Positions 52,855 to 60,845 of a DNA stretch of 64,000 bases are shown piece by piece; the first letter of the stretch is position 1; the number at the start of each line of letters is the position of its first letter. This DNA is from Salsipaludibacter sp963735045. Its GTDB lineage: Bacteria > Actinomycetota > Nitriliruptoria > Nitriliruptorales > Nitriliruptoraceae. The position numbers and the translations under genes are program-made. The DNA is taken from assembly GCA_963735045.1 (NCBI GenBank), contig CAVTIZ010000003.1, positions 744,001-808,000 of the forward strand. Direction: 5' to 3'. Below the pieces are notes generated by a model. It ran no database searches, had not been told where the DNA came from, and saw only the letters and a list, made by a program, of their open reading frames with translations.

Positions 52855-53649
52855 ATGGGGTTCTGGACGACCTGGCTGGTGTCCCTGGGGGCGACGGTCG
52901 CGTTCGCGACGCTGGTGTGGATCGCCAGCGTGGTCCGACACGACGCCAGCCTGGTGGATCGCATCTGGGGGATGTTCTTCGTGGTGCAGGCGTGGGTCGT
53001 GTACCTGGTCGGTGGGGAGCCATCGCCCCGGTCGCTGCTGGTCGCCGTGCTGGTCACCGTCTGGGGTGTCCGCCTGTCGGCGTTCCTGACCTGGAGGAAC
53101 TGGGGCGACGGGGAGGATCCGCGCTACCAGGACATGCGTGCGAGGTCCTCGGGCAACTTCGCCATCCGCAGTCTGTTCCGGGTCTTCTGGCTGCAGGCGG
53201 TCCTGGCCACCGTCATCGGCGTCCCGCTGGTCGCCGTGGCCACCCGTGCGGGCGAACTCGGCCTGCTCGACGCCGTGGCCGTCGTCGTGTGGGCCATCGG
53301 GTTGTTCTTCGAGGCGGTCGGCGACTGGCAGCTGTCCCGCTTCCTGGCCGACCCCGACAACCGTGGCCACGTCATGGACCAGGGCCTGTGGGCCTACACC
53401 CGTCACCCCAACTACTTCGGCGACACCGTGGTGTGGGCGTCCTACGGGCTGTTCGCGATCGCCGCCGGGGCGTGGTGGGCCGTCATCGGACCGATCCTGA
53501 TGGGCGTGCTGATCGTGCGGGTGTCGGGCGTGGCCCTGACCGACGAGCGCATGGGGTCCTCGGACAGCAAGCGCGAGGGCTACGACGAGTACGTGGCCCG
53601 CACCAACGTCTTCGTGCCCGGACCACGGTCGTCGTCGGACGGCTCGTGA
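52855..53649 (+). CDS. DUF1295 membrane protein (steroid 5-alpha-reductase-like)
   Basis: A 264-residue protein with about six to seven membrane helices. It has the family blocks SVVRHDASLVDRIWGMFFVV, VTVWGVRLSAFLTWRNWGDG and EDPRYQDMRAR. It also has FEAVGDWQLSRFLADPDNRG with VMDQGLWAYTRHPNYFGDTV. The RHPNYFGD motif is the NADPH-binding signature shared with steroid reductases and isoprenylcysteine methyltransferases. Substrate unknown; a lipid is likely. The ATG at 52855 is preceded by GAGG. It is divergent from the ATP-grasp gene. Confidence 0.9.
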   Translation: MGFWTTWLVSLGATVAFATLVWIASVVRHDASLVDRIWGMFFVVQAWVVYLVGGEPSPRSLLVAVLVTVWGVRLSAFLTWRNWGDGEDPRYQDMRARSSGNFAIRSLFRVFWLQAVLATVIGVPLVAVATRAGELGLLDAVAVVVWAIGLFFEAVGDWQLSRFLADPDNRGHVMDQGLWAYTRHPNYFGDTVVWASYGLFAIAAGAWWAVIGPILMGVLIVRVSGVALTDERMGSSDSKREGYDEYVARTNVFVPGPRSSSDGS

Positions 53650-53689
53650 CGGGACCGCGACGCCCGCCACTGGCACGGAAGGGACCGCC

Positions 53690-54178
53690 GTGACCCGCCT
53701 CGACGAGGGACCCGACGCGATGGACGCCGACCTGCTGTCGCCGTTGCGACTCGACCGGGCGACCTGGGACGCCCTGGTCGGCCATGCCCGCTCTGACGTG
53801 CCCTACGAGGTGTGCGGGCTGCTGGGGATCGACGACGACGGGACCATCCACCACGTTCCGGTCACCAACGACCAGCGGTCGATGACCTACTACGCCATGA
53901 ACCCCAGGGAACTGCTCCGGGGGATGCGCGAGATCGAGGACCACGAGCGCGACCTGGTCATCTACCACTCCCACACCCACACCGAGGCCTACCCGTCCGA
54001 CACCGACGTGCGGTTGGCGCAGTACCCCGAGGCCACCTACGCCATCGTGACCCTCCAGGACCGGGACGCACCCGACGTCCGCGCCTTCCGCATCGTCGAC
54101 GGCGAGGTCACGGAGCGACCGGTGTCGATCGTGGACGACGCGACCGGTGCCGACCCGTCCGCCGACGACGGCACCTGA
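53690..54178 (+). CDS. mec: JAMM-type metalloprotease, Mec homologue for CysO-cysteine processing
   Basis: Zinc isopeptidase; mycobacterial Mec (Rv1334) releases cysteine from the sulfur carrier CysO. The 162-residue protein has a complete JAMM site: Glu40 in PYEVCGLLG and the motif His93-x-His95-x7-Ser103-x2-Asp106. AAGGGA lies before the GTG at 53690. In mycobacteria mec, cysO and cysM are adjacent; here cysO lies 4.1 kb downstream, with thioredoxin, M14 carboxypeptidase and YcaQ-like genes between. The name is inferred from motif and neighbourhood. Confidence 0.88.
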   Translation: MTRLDEGPDAMDADLLSPLRLDRATWDALVGHARSDVPYEVCGLLGIDDDGTIHHVPVTNDQRSMTYYAMNPRELLRGMREIEDHERDLVIYHSHTHTEAYPSDTDVRLAQYPEATYAIVTLQDRDAPDVRAFRIVDGEVTERPVSIVDDATGADPSADDGT

Positions 54179-54323
54179 CCCGCGAGGCCAACGGCCGTCC
54201 GGACAGGGTCGGGGAACAACGGCCGCTGACCCGTCGTTGTGAGGGGTGACAGGGCCCGGTGACGATCCCGGCGCCCCACCAAGTTTCCCGCGCCCGCCGA
54301 TCCGGGCAGAAACGAGCGCACCA

Positions 54324-54701
54324 ATGTCCACCGTCGCACTCACCAAGGACGACTTCACCAGCACCGTCGAGGACAACGACATCGTCCTCGTGGACTTCTG
54401 GGCCGAGTGGTGTGGTCCGTGCAAGGCCTTCGGGCCGGTCTACGAGAAGGTCTCGGAGGACCACGACGACGTCGTGTTCGCCAAGGTCGACACCGACGCC
54501 GAACAGGAGCTGGGACAGGGCTTCGGCATCCGCTCCATCCCGACCCTGATGGCCTTCCGCGAGGGCATCATGGTGTTCTCCCAGGCCGGCGCGCTGCCGG
54601 AGGCCGCCGTCGAGGACCTGGTCGGACAGATCAAGGGCCTGGACATGGACGACGTGCGGCGCCAGATCGCCGAGCACGAGGCCGAGCACGCCACCGCCTG
54701 A
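54324..54701 (+). CDS. Thioredoxin
   Basis: A 125-residue thioredoxin fold with active site WCGPCK at the start of helix 1, and the cis-proline motif RSIPTLMAF. Length is about 15 residues more than classic TrxA because of a charged C-terminal helix (DDVRRQIAEHEAEHATA). It is the housekeeping disulphide-reductant type, with no signal peptide. The ATG at 54324 lacks a strong ribosome binding site. It lies between mec and the terminator at 54721, and a link with thiol metabolism is plausible. Confidence 0.92.
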   Translation: MSTVALTKDDFTSTVEDNDIVLVDFWAEWCGPCKAFGPVYEKVSEDHDDVVFAKVDTDAEQELGQGFGIRSIPTLMAFREGIMVFSQAGALPEAAVEDLVGQIKGLDMDDVRRQIAEHEAEHATA

Positions 54702-54720
54702 CCATTCCCCTGGACCACCT

Positions 54721-54751
54721 CGACGCCCCGGCCCCCGCGGCCGGGGCGTCG
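54721..54751 (+). terminator. Terminator after the thioredoxin gene
   Basis: A perfect 13-bp stem, CGACGCCCCGGCC with GGCCGGGGCGTCG, closes on the loop CCCGC. It begins 19 bases after the stop codon. Confidence 0.8.
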
Positions 54752-54855
54752 TCGCGTGTGAGGGCACGAGAGGATGTCGACCGTCGCGCCGCGACACGCG
54801 GTCGGAACGTGCGGGTCATGCGGGGGACCCACGACCCGTCTAGGGTCCGTCACGA

Positions 54856-54878
54856 GTTCGTCCGAACCTCGGACGAAC
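54856..54878 (+). promoter_or_regulatory. Perfect inverted repeat upstream of the secreted carboxypeptidase
   Basis: GTTCGTCCGA (54856-54865) and TCGGACGAAC (54869-54878) flank ACC. Half of it, GTTCGTCCGAAC, is itself a near-perfect 12-bp palindrome. A TAGGGT at 54841-54846 may be a -10, which would put the repeat at the transcription start. Operator or 5' hairpin are both possible. Confidence 0.45.
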
Positions 54879-54973
54879 CTGTCCGACGCTCGATCCCTCG
54901 AGCACGGTTCCGCTGTACCGGAGGTCGATGACCGGCCGGTGCACCCCCCGTCCACGGCCCAGGAGTCCCCCCC

Positions 54974-56779
54974 ATGCCTGCCCCAATCCCTGCTCGCTCT
55001 CGACCATGGCGGCCCGTCCTGGCCGTCGGCGCGATCATGGCGCTTGTCACCACCGCAACGGTGGCGTCCGCCAGCGAGACCGGTCTGCCCACCACCCCGG
55101 CCGCCACGGCCGTGTCCGCCGACGGCGCCGTCGACCTCGTGGAGGTGCACACGCCCACCGAGGCCGCCCGAGCCGCACTGGAGCAGCTGGGTCTCGACGT
55201 CGAGTCGTTGGGGTCCCCGACGTCCACGGTCGTCACCCACGGTGCGGCCGACCGCGCCGCACTGCGCACCGCCGGCCTCGACGCCGACGTGGTCGTCGCC
55301 GACCTGGACGGGCGCAACGCCCGGGCTCGTGCCGCCGAGGAGCGGCGTGCGCAGCGACTCCCGGGAGCCGCGGCCAGTGCGCGTGCCCGCGCGACCGCCG
55401 ACGACGCGCTCCCCGCCACGGCCGACGCCGACCTGCTCCCCCCGCGGGCCCTGGCGGGTGACGCCGCGATGGCCGCGGCCGCCTCCGAGCTGCCCAGTGG
55501 TCGGGTCACGTACCGCACGTTGGCCGAGGTGAACCACGAGCTGGCGTACCTCGCGGCGACCTACCCCGACCGGGTCTCGCTGTTCCGCCAGCCGTACACC
55601 AGCCTGCTCGGGACGGAGATCTGGGGCATCGAGATCACCCACGACGTCGCGACCCGCAGCGGCAAGCCCGAGATGCTCATGAGCGGCGTGCACCACGCCC
55701 GCGAGTGGCCGACGGTCGACTACACGATGGAACTGGCCTGGGAGCTGTTGCTCAGCGACGGCGTCGACCCCCGCGTCACCGACCTGCTCGACGAGGTCCG
55801 CGTGGTGTTCGTCCCGGTCGTGAACCCGGACGGCTACGACATCTCGCGCAGCCTGGTCCAGGAGTTCAAGCGCAAGAACTGCCGGGTCGAGCCGGGCGAG
55901 GAGCCGACCTACGAGGAGTGTGCGGATCCGTCCAACTTCAACGAGGGCGTCGACCTCAACCGCAACTACGGCTCGTACTGGGGCAGCATCGGGGCCAGCT
56001 GGAACCGCACGCGCTCGAACTACCGCGGAACCGACCCCTTCTCGGAGCCCGAGATCCAGAACATGCGTGAACTCGTCTCCGCACACCAGTTCACGGTCGC
56101 GATCAACAACCACACGCCGGACGAGCGCATCCTGCGGGCGCCGGCGGACCTCAACGAGCCCGACCCGGTCGACGAGGCCCCCTACCAGGCGCTGGCCGAG
56201 CACCTCGCCGAGCCCCCGAACTACCTGCCGGGGCCGTGGGACGAGATCTACTACAACGGCAGCGGGGTGGCCGAGCAGTACGCGTTCTACTCCACCGGCG
56301 CCTGGGCGTTCACGCCCGAGCTCGACCTCGGCGAGGGTGGGTTCCACCCGCCCTACGAGGGCCTGGTCGAGGAGTGGTCGCAGCACCGCGAGATGTACCT
56401 GCGCGCGATGGAGGCCGCCGCGGACCCGACCGGGCATGCGGTCGTCACCGGCACGGCGCCGGCCGGCGCCGAGCTGACCATCGCCAACGAGTTCACGATG
56501 TACACCGCACCGCCGCAACTGGCGGACGGCAGCCAGGGTCCGATCCGCAGCTTCGACACGGCCCACGAGACATCGATCGTGGTGGGCAAGGACGGCACGT
56601 TCACGTGGCACGTCAACCCGTCGGTGCGTCCGGCGGAGTTCGTCAGCGCGCTGGTGACCGACGACTGGACGATCTCCTGCGCCAAGAAGCCGGGCAAGAA
56701 GATCCGGCAGCAGGTGGACGTGACCGTCGACCGCGGAGACCAGGTGGCGGTGACCATGGACGACTGCGGGAAGAAGTAG
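54974..56779 (+). CDS. Secreted M14 zinc carboxypeptidase
   Basis: A 601-residue exported peptidase. Residues 1-35 form a signal peptide with a basic start and an ASA-type cleavage site (VASASE). A region of about 140 Ala-rich residues resembles a pro-segment. The M14 domain follows: zinc motif HHAREWP (His and Glu), the substrate-binding VVNPDGYD and DLNRNYGSYWG blocks, the third zinc ligand in INNHTPDE, and the catalytic Glu in TPELDLGEGG. The C-terminal 110 residues form a beta-rich domain. It probably degrades external peptides. A strong terminator follows. Confidence 0.92.
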   Translation: MPAPIPARSRPWRPVLAVGAIMALVTTATVASASETGLPTTPAATAVSADGAVDLVEVHTPTEAARAALEQLGLDVESLGSPTSTVVTHGAADRAALRTAGLDADVVVADLDGRNARARAAEERRAQRLPGAAASARARATADDALPATADADLLPPRALAGDAAMAAAASELPSGRVTYRTLAEVNHELAYLAATYPDRVSLFRQPYTSLLGTEIWGIEITHDVATRSGKPEMLMSGVHHAREWPTVDYTMELAWELLLSDGVDPRVTDLLDEVRVVFVPVVNPDGYDISRSLVQEFKRKNCRVEPGEEPTYEECADPSNFNEGVDLNRNYGSYWGSIGASWNRTRSNYRGTDPFSEPEIQNMRELVSAHQFTVAINNHTPDERILRAPADLNEPDPVDEAPYQALAEHLAEPPNYLPGPWDEIYYNGSGVAEQYAFYSTGAWAFTPELDLGEGGFHPPYEGLVEEWSQHREMYLRAMEAAADPTGHAVVTGTAPAGAELTIANEFTMYTAPPQLADGSQGPIRSFDTAHETSIVVGKDGTFTWHVNPSVRPAEFVSALVTDDWTISCAKKPGKKIRQQVDVTVDRGDQVAVTMDDCGKK

Positions 56780-56802
56780 CCCGCCGCGACACCACGCAGG
56801 AA

Positions 56803-56833
56803 CGGGAGGGCGACCGGACTGGTCGCCCTCCCG
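56803..56833. terminator. Terminator between convergent carboxypeptidase and YcaQ-like genes
   Basis: CGGGAGGGCGACC (56803-56815) and GGTCGCCCTCCCG (56821-56833) pair perfectly around GGACT. Confidence 0.8.
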
Positions 56834-56841
56834 ACCCGTCG

Positions 56842-58047
56842 TCAGGCGATGCCCGCGGCCACCCGCAGGGGACGGGCGAGGTCGCCGTTGTCGCCCACCT
56901 CGATGTCGGGCGTCCCCAGGTGGCGACCCAGTTCGCGCAGCTCCACCAGTAGGTGGGCGGCCACGCGGTCGCGCTGGCCCACCGCGACGGGCTGGGCGAA
57001 CGCCCCGCGCACCTCCAGCACGCCGCGTCGCCGGTGCGCCTTGGCATCGACCCGGCCCACCAACTGGTCGTCGAGCAGGAACGGCAGCACGTAGTAGCCC
57101 CACGTGCGCTCGGCCTCGGGGACGTAGATCTCGATGCGGTAGTGCATGTCGAAGACCCGTTCGACCCGTGGCCGGAACCACACCAGGGGGTCGAACGGCG
57201 CCACCAGCGCCCGTGCCCGCACCGCCCGGGGCACCACCAGGTCCGGAGGGGCGTAGGCCGGCTCCGCCCAGCCCTCGACCCGGACGGGGTGCAACTCCCC
57301 GTCGGCGACGGCATGGGCGATGGCGGCACGGGTCGGGCGCAGGTTGAGTCGATGGGTGTCGGCCAGGTCCCTGGCCGTCCCGACCCCCTGGGCGCGCGCG
57401 GCCCGGACCACCAGTCGTCGGACGGCCTCGTCCTCGGGCACGTCGGGGCGAGCCGCGACCTCGCCCAGGACCCGCTCCGGCAGGTCGTAGGCGGCCCGGA
57501 ACGAGCGGTCCCGGTGGTCGATGGCCAGTTGGCCGGACTCGAACAACCACTGCAGGGCCTGGCGTCCGACGTTCCAGCCCCAGAAGCCGGGTCGCCGGTC
57601 GCCGGCGCCCTCCAGGTCCGACACCGTCAGGGGTCCGTGTGCCGCGACCTGGTCGAGCACGTCGTCGAGCAGGCCGGGTCGTTCGTCGGCGAGGCGACGG
57701 ACCGACGGCCACGGGCGCGACGCGTCGGCGCGGCGGAAGGCGAGCAGGGGCCACGCGTCGGCCGGCATCAGGCTCGCCACGTGGGCCCAGCACTCGTGCA
57801 TCTCACCGGAGCGCCACAGCCAGTCGTCCAGCGTGGCGACGTCGAGACCGCCCAGGCGCGAGAAGAAGACCAGGCGGTGGGCACGATCCAGCACGTTGAC
57901 CGAGTCCAGCTGGACGACGTCGAGGTCCTCGACGACCCGTCTCAGGTGACGAACGTCGACGCGGGCGGGTCGTGGACGGTCCAACCCGGCCGCCCGCACG
58001 GCGATCCGGCGCACGTGGTCCCGCCGCAACGTCCGGGTGGTTCGCAC
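56842..58047 (-). CDS. Winged-helix DNA glycosylase-like protein (YcaQ/HTH_42 family)
   Basis: A 401-residue protein of the HTH_42 family, whose members include the E. coli interstrand-crosslink glycosylase YcaQ and Streptomyces AlkZ. Visible blocks are QLDSVNVLDRAHRLVFFSRL, EMHECWAHVASLMP, and the late FDPLVWFRPRVERVFDMHYR with IEIYVPEAERTWGYYVLPFL. AGGAG lies five bases before the GTG at 58047. Subfamilies differ in whether they keep the catalytic QxQ/QxD motif. Here the equivalent position reads QLDS, compatible with the AlkZ-type QxD. Confidence 0.88.
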   Translation of the reverse strand: MRTTRTLRRDHVRRIAVRAAGLDRPRPARVDVRHLRRVVEDLDVVQLDSVNVLDRAHRLVFFSRLGGLDVATLDDWLWRSGEMHECWAHVASLMPADAWPLLAFRRADASRPWPSVRRLADERPGLLDDVLDQVAAHGPLTVSDLEGAGDRRPGFWGWNVGRQALQWLFESGQLAIDHRDRSFRAAYDLPERVLGEVAARPDVPEDEAVRRLVVRAARAQGVGTARDLADTHRLNLRPTRAAIAHAVADGELHPVRVEGWAEPAYAPPDLVVPRAVRARALVAPFDPLVWFRPRVERVFDMHYRIEIYVPEAERTWGYYVLPFLLDDQLVGRVDAKAHRRRGVLEVRGAFAQPVAVGQRDRVAAHLLVELRELGRHLGTPDIEVGDNGDLARPLRVAAGIA

Positions 58048-58302
58048 GGTTTCTCCTGTCCGTGGGGCCCTCGAATGGTGCCGCGGGCGACGGCCCGACA
58101 GACTACGTCGAGCCCACCCCGGAACCCCCGGGACGGCCGGATCGTCCCGGTCGGACGTGGTGGCGCCGAGGTTGTCGGAACCGTCCGGGCCCGCGCCCGG
58201 GAACGACCCGGAATAGCCACCTCGCCCCCGACCGTTCCCCCCGACGACGCCGACCGCCCCGGCGACTCCCCACCGACCACGCGTCCAGAAGGCACCAACA
58301 CC

Positions 58303-58575
58303 ATGGCGTCCGTCCGCATCCCGACCGTCCTGCGCAAGCACACCAACGGCGAGTCCCGCCTGGCCGCCGACGGCGTCACCGTCCGTGAGGTGTTCGACCA
58401 CCTGGTCGACTCCCACCCGGGCCTGGGGGACACCCTGTTCGAGGGCCAGGACCTGCGTGGCTTCATCAACGTCTACGTCGAGGACGAGGACATCCGCTAC
58501 CTCGATGGGCTGTCGACGTCGGTGGACGGCGACGACGAGATCGCGATCATGCCCGCCGTGGCCGGTGGCGCCTGA
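58303..58575 (+). CDS. cysO: MoaD/ThiS-type sulfur carrier protein, CysO homologue
   Basis: Ubiquitin-like sulfur carrier; in mycobacteria its C-terminal thiocarboxylate gives sulfur to O-phosphoserine on CysM. The 90-residue protein begins ASVRIPTVLRKHTNGE and contains LRGFINVYVEDEDIRYLDGL, a strong CysO/MoaD match. The C-terminus is AIMPAVAGGA: the GlyGly at 88-89 is followed by one Ala. A free GlyGly is needed for activation, so the Ala must be removed, and a JAMM protease like the one at 53690 could do this. cysM follows after 122 bases. Confidence 0.92.
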   Translation: MASVRIPTVLRKHTNGESRLAADGVTVREVFDHLVDSHPGLGDTLFEGQDLRGFINVYVEDEDIRYLDGLSTSVDGDDEIAIMPAVAGGA

Positions 58576-58697
58576 TCCACCCCGAGACGCCACGACGTCG
58601 CACGCCCGAGCTCGGGTCCGCGCGCCGACGTCGTCGTCGTGGGCTCGTGCCGCCGGCGCGATCCGACCGCCCGTCCGCTCCGACGCGAGGCTGACGC

Positions 58698-59636
58698 GTG
58701 CGCTTCCACGACATCACCCAGTCGATCGGCAACACCCCGCTGGTCGGACTGCCCGCCCTGTCACCGCCGGGCTACGAGGTCCACCTCAAGCTGGAGGGTG
58801 CCAACCCGACCGGCTCGATCAAGGACCGCGTCGCGCTGGCGATGATCACCGATGCGGAGGAGCGCGGCCTGCTGTCACCCGGGGCGCGTCTGTTGGAGCC
58901 CACCTCGGGCAACACCGGGATCGCCCTCGCGGCGATCTGCCGGTCCCGCGGCTACCACCTGACCTGCGTGATGCCCTCCAACACCTCCGAGGAACGTCGC
59001 CAGTTGCTGCGGCTGTACGGGGCCGACATCGTGGACTCCCCGGCCGAGCAGGGGTCCAACGGCTCGGTGCGGCTGGCCCAGGAGATGGCCGCTGCCGACG
59101 ACGACGTGTACATGCCGTTCCAGTACGCCAACCCGGCCAACCCCCAGGCCCATGCCGACGGCACCGCGGCCGAGATCATCGCCGACCTGCCGGACCTCGC
59201 GGCGTTCGTGGCGGGCCTGGGCACCGGCGGGACCGTGACCGGCGCCGGACGGCGTCTCCGGGCCCACGATCCCGCCATCAAGGTCTACGCCGCGGAACCG
59301 CAGTACGGCGACCTGGTGTACGGGTTGCGAAACCTCGAGGAGGGCTACGTGCCCGAGGTGCTGGACGCCGACGTGCTGGACTCGCGCATCAAGGTCGACT
59401 CGCGCAAGGCGCTGGCGGCCACGCGTCAACTGGCGGCTCGCGAGGGGATCTTCGCCGGGGTGTCGACCGGGGCGTCGCTGGCGGTGGCCATGCGGGTGTG
59501 CAAGCGACTGCCGGAAGGGTCCAAGGTGGTCGCGATCTCGCCCGACGGGGGCTGGAAGTACCTGTCGACCGGGGCCTACGACCAGGGCGACGTCGACGAC
59601 CTGTCGGAGGATCTGGAGAACACGCTCTGGGCCTGA
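58698..59636 (+). CDS. cysM: Cysteine synthase, CysM/O-phosphoserine type
   Basis: PLP enzyme that makes cysteine. The 312 residues show the PLP lysine Lys42 in NPTGSIKDR, the phosphate loop TSGNTG at 69-74 and GTGGTVTG near 175. The segment AAEPQYGDLVYGLRNLEEGY closely follows mycobacterial CysM. Arg211 in YGLRN is plausibly the residue equivalent to Arg220, which selects O-phosphoserine there. The C-terminal ISPDGGWKYLSTGAYD also matches. GAGG precedes the GTG at 58698. Pairing with cysO supports the thiocarboxylate-dependent route. Confidence 0.94.
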   Translation: MRFHDITQSIGNTPLVGLPALSPPGYEVHLKLEGANPTGSIKDRVALAMITDAEERGLLSPGARLLEPTSGNTGIALAAICRSRGYHLTCVMPSNTSEERRQLLRLYGADIVDSPAEQGSNGSVRLAQEMAAADDDVYMPFQYANPANPQAHADGTAAEIIADLPDLAAFVAGLGTGGTVTGAGRRLRAHDPAIKVYAAEPQYGDLVYGLRNLEEGYVPEVLDADVLDSRIKVDSRKALAATRQLAAREGIFAGVSTGASLAVAMRVCKRLPEGSKVVAISPDGGWKYLSTGAYDQGDVDDLSEDLENTLWA

Positions 59637-59689
59637 CCCTCGCGCTGGGGCGCTCGGGTCAGGCTTCACGAACTCGCTGCGCTCGTTCG

Positions 59690-60002
59690 TGGCCGGCGGA
59701 CGGCTGCGGCGGGGGCGGGTTGTCGCGCTGGGGCGCTCGGGTCAGGCTCAAGAACTCGCTGGCGCTCGTTCTTGGCCGGCGGTTGGGGTGTTCGGGTCAA
59801 GGTTCAGGCCACCCTGGCGCTCGTTTGTGGCCGGCGGTTGGGGTGTTCGGGTCAAGGTTCGGGCACCCCTGGCGCTCGTCTGTGGCCGGCGGTTGGCGTG
59901 TTCGGGTCAAGGTTCGGGCACCCCTGGCGCTCGTTTGTGGCCGGCGGTTGGGGTGTTCGGGTCAAGGTTCGGGCACCCTGGCGCTCGTTCGTGGCCGGCA
60001 AC
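59690..60002 (+). repeat. Tandem repeat block of about 55-bp units
   Basis: The marker GGCCGGCGGTTGG recurs at 59774, 59829, 59884 and 59939, exactly 55 bases apart, with a final partial unit at 59993 (54 apart). Degenerate copies start near 59640. Each unit also carries GTTCGGGTCAAGGTTC and CTGGCGCTCGTT. It fills most of the 428-bp gap between cysM and the MBL gene. Since 55 is not a multiple of three, coding is unlikely. There are no spacers of the CRISPR kind. Confidence 0.85.
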
Positions 60003-60064
60003 ATTGCTGCTGCGGCGGCGATGGATGTGGGCCACACTCGTGGCGGCGTGGCGAGGAGGTCGCA

Positions 60065-60805
60065 GTGCAACTGGACGTGGTGGGGTGTGCGGGGTCGCAG
60101 CCGGGTGGGGGGCAGGCGTGTTCGGGCTACGTGGTGCGGACCGAGACCACGGCGGTTCTGGTGGACTGCGGGTTCGGGGTCGCGGCAGGTGTGACCGGAC
60201 TGCTCGATCCCGTCGAGCTGGACGCGATCGTGGTCACCCATCGCCACCTCGACCACAGCATCGACCTGCTGGGCCTGTTCCGCGTGCTGTGGGCGGGCGA
60301 CGACGTCGTCCCGGTGTTTGCCGCCGACGAGGTGGAGGAGGCGCTGACCCCCATGGTCAAGCACGACCGGCGCCCGGACTGGGAGCGGGTCTTCCCGTGG
60401 ACGACGGTCACCGCGGGTGACGCCTGGGGGATCGGGGACCTGGCCGTGGAGGCGTTCGCCGCCGAGCACCCGGTGCCGACGCTGTCGCTGCGGCTGGCCG
60501 ACGAGGCCGGCACGACGCTGGCCTACTCCTCGGACACCGGGGGATCGGGACTGGGCGACTGCGCGCGCGACAGCGACCTGTTCCTGTGCGAGGCCACGTG
60601 GCAGGGCGAGGACGACGACCGGCGCGGGGACGGCCACCTGACCGCGTTCCGGGCCGGCGCGATCGCCGCCGACGCCGGGGCGGCACGCCTCGTGCTGACC
60701 CACCTGCGACCCCACCTCGACCCCGCCCAGTCCCGCGAGGAGGCGTCCACGACGTTCGACGGGCCGGTCGACGTCGCCCGCGACGGGGACGGCTTCCGGA
60801 TCTGA
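60065..60805 (+). CDS. MBL-fold metallohydrolase, Rv1339-like cyclic-nucleotide phosphodiesterase candidate
   Basis: A 246-residue metallo-beta-lactamase-fold protein. The metal motif is His59-x-His61-x-Asp63-His64 in VTHRHLDHSIDLLG. The later Asp is in YSSDTGGSG and the final His in LVLTHLRPHLD. GAGGAGG lies five bases before the GTG at 60065. In mycobacteria the gene in the same neighbourhood (Rv1339, after cysM and before rphA) is an atypical cAMP phosphodiesterase, so that activity is a good guess. Open frames running in from the repeat block are rejected. Confidence 0.87.
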   Translation: MQLDVVGCAGSQPGGGQACSGYVVRTETTAVLVDCGFGVAAGVTGLLDPVELDAIVVTHRHLDHSIDLLGLFRVLWAGDDVVPVFAADEVEEALTPMVKHDRRPDWERVFPWTTVTAGDAWGIGDLAVEAFAAEHPVPTLSLRLADEAGTTLAYSSDTGGSGLGDCARDSDLFLCEATWQGEDDDRRGDGHLTAFRAGAIAADAGAARLVLTHLRPHLDPAQSREEASTTFDGPVDVARDGDGFRI

Positions 60806-60845
60806 CCCACCCGGGCCAGTCGCCGTGTCGCGACCGGGGCGTCGG

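Noticed and set aside
52623..53676. Coding sequence on the minus strand opposite the DUF1295 gene, extending the ATP-grasp gene upstream
   Set aside because: The extra 360 residues are antisense to a clear membrane protein gene and contain no ATP-grasp sequence.
59690..60002. CRISPR array or repeat-protein gene
   Set aside because: No spacers. The 55-bp period shifts the frame at every unit, and the open frames have no ribosome binding site.
58385..60064. A single long gene joining the region after cysO through the repeats to the MBL protein
   Set aside because: It would overlap cysM out of frame; the GTG at 60065 with GAGGAGG gives a normal-length MBL protein.
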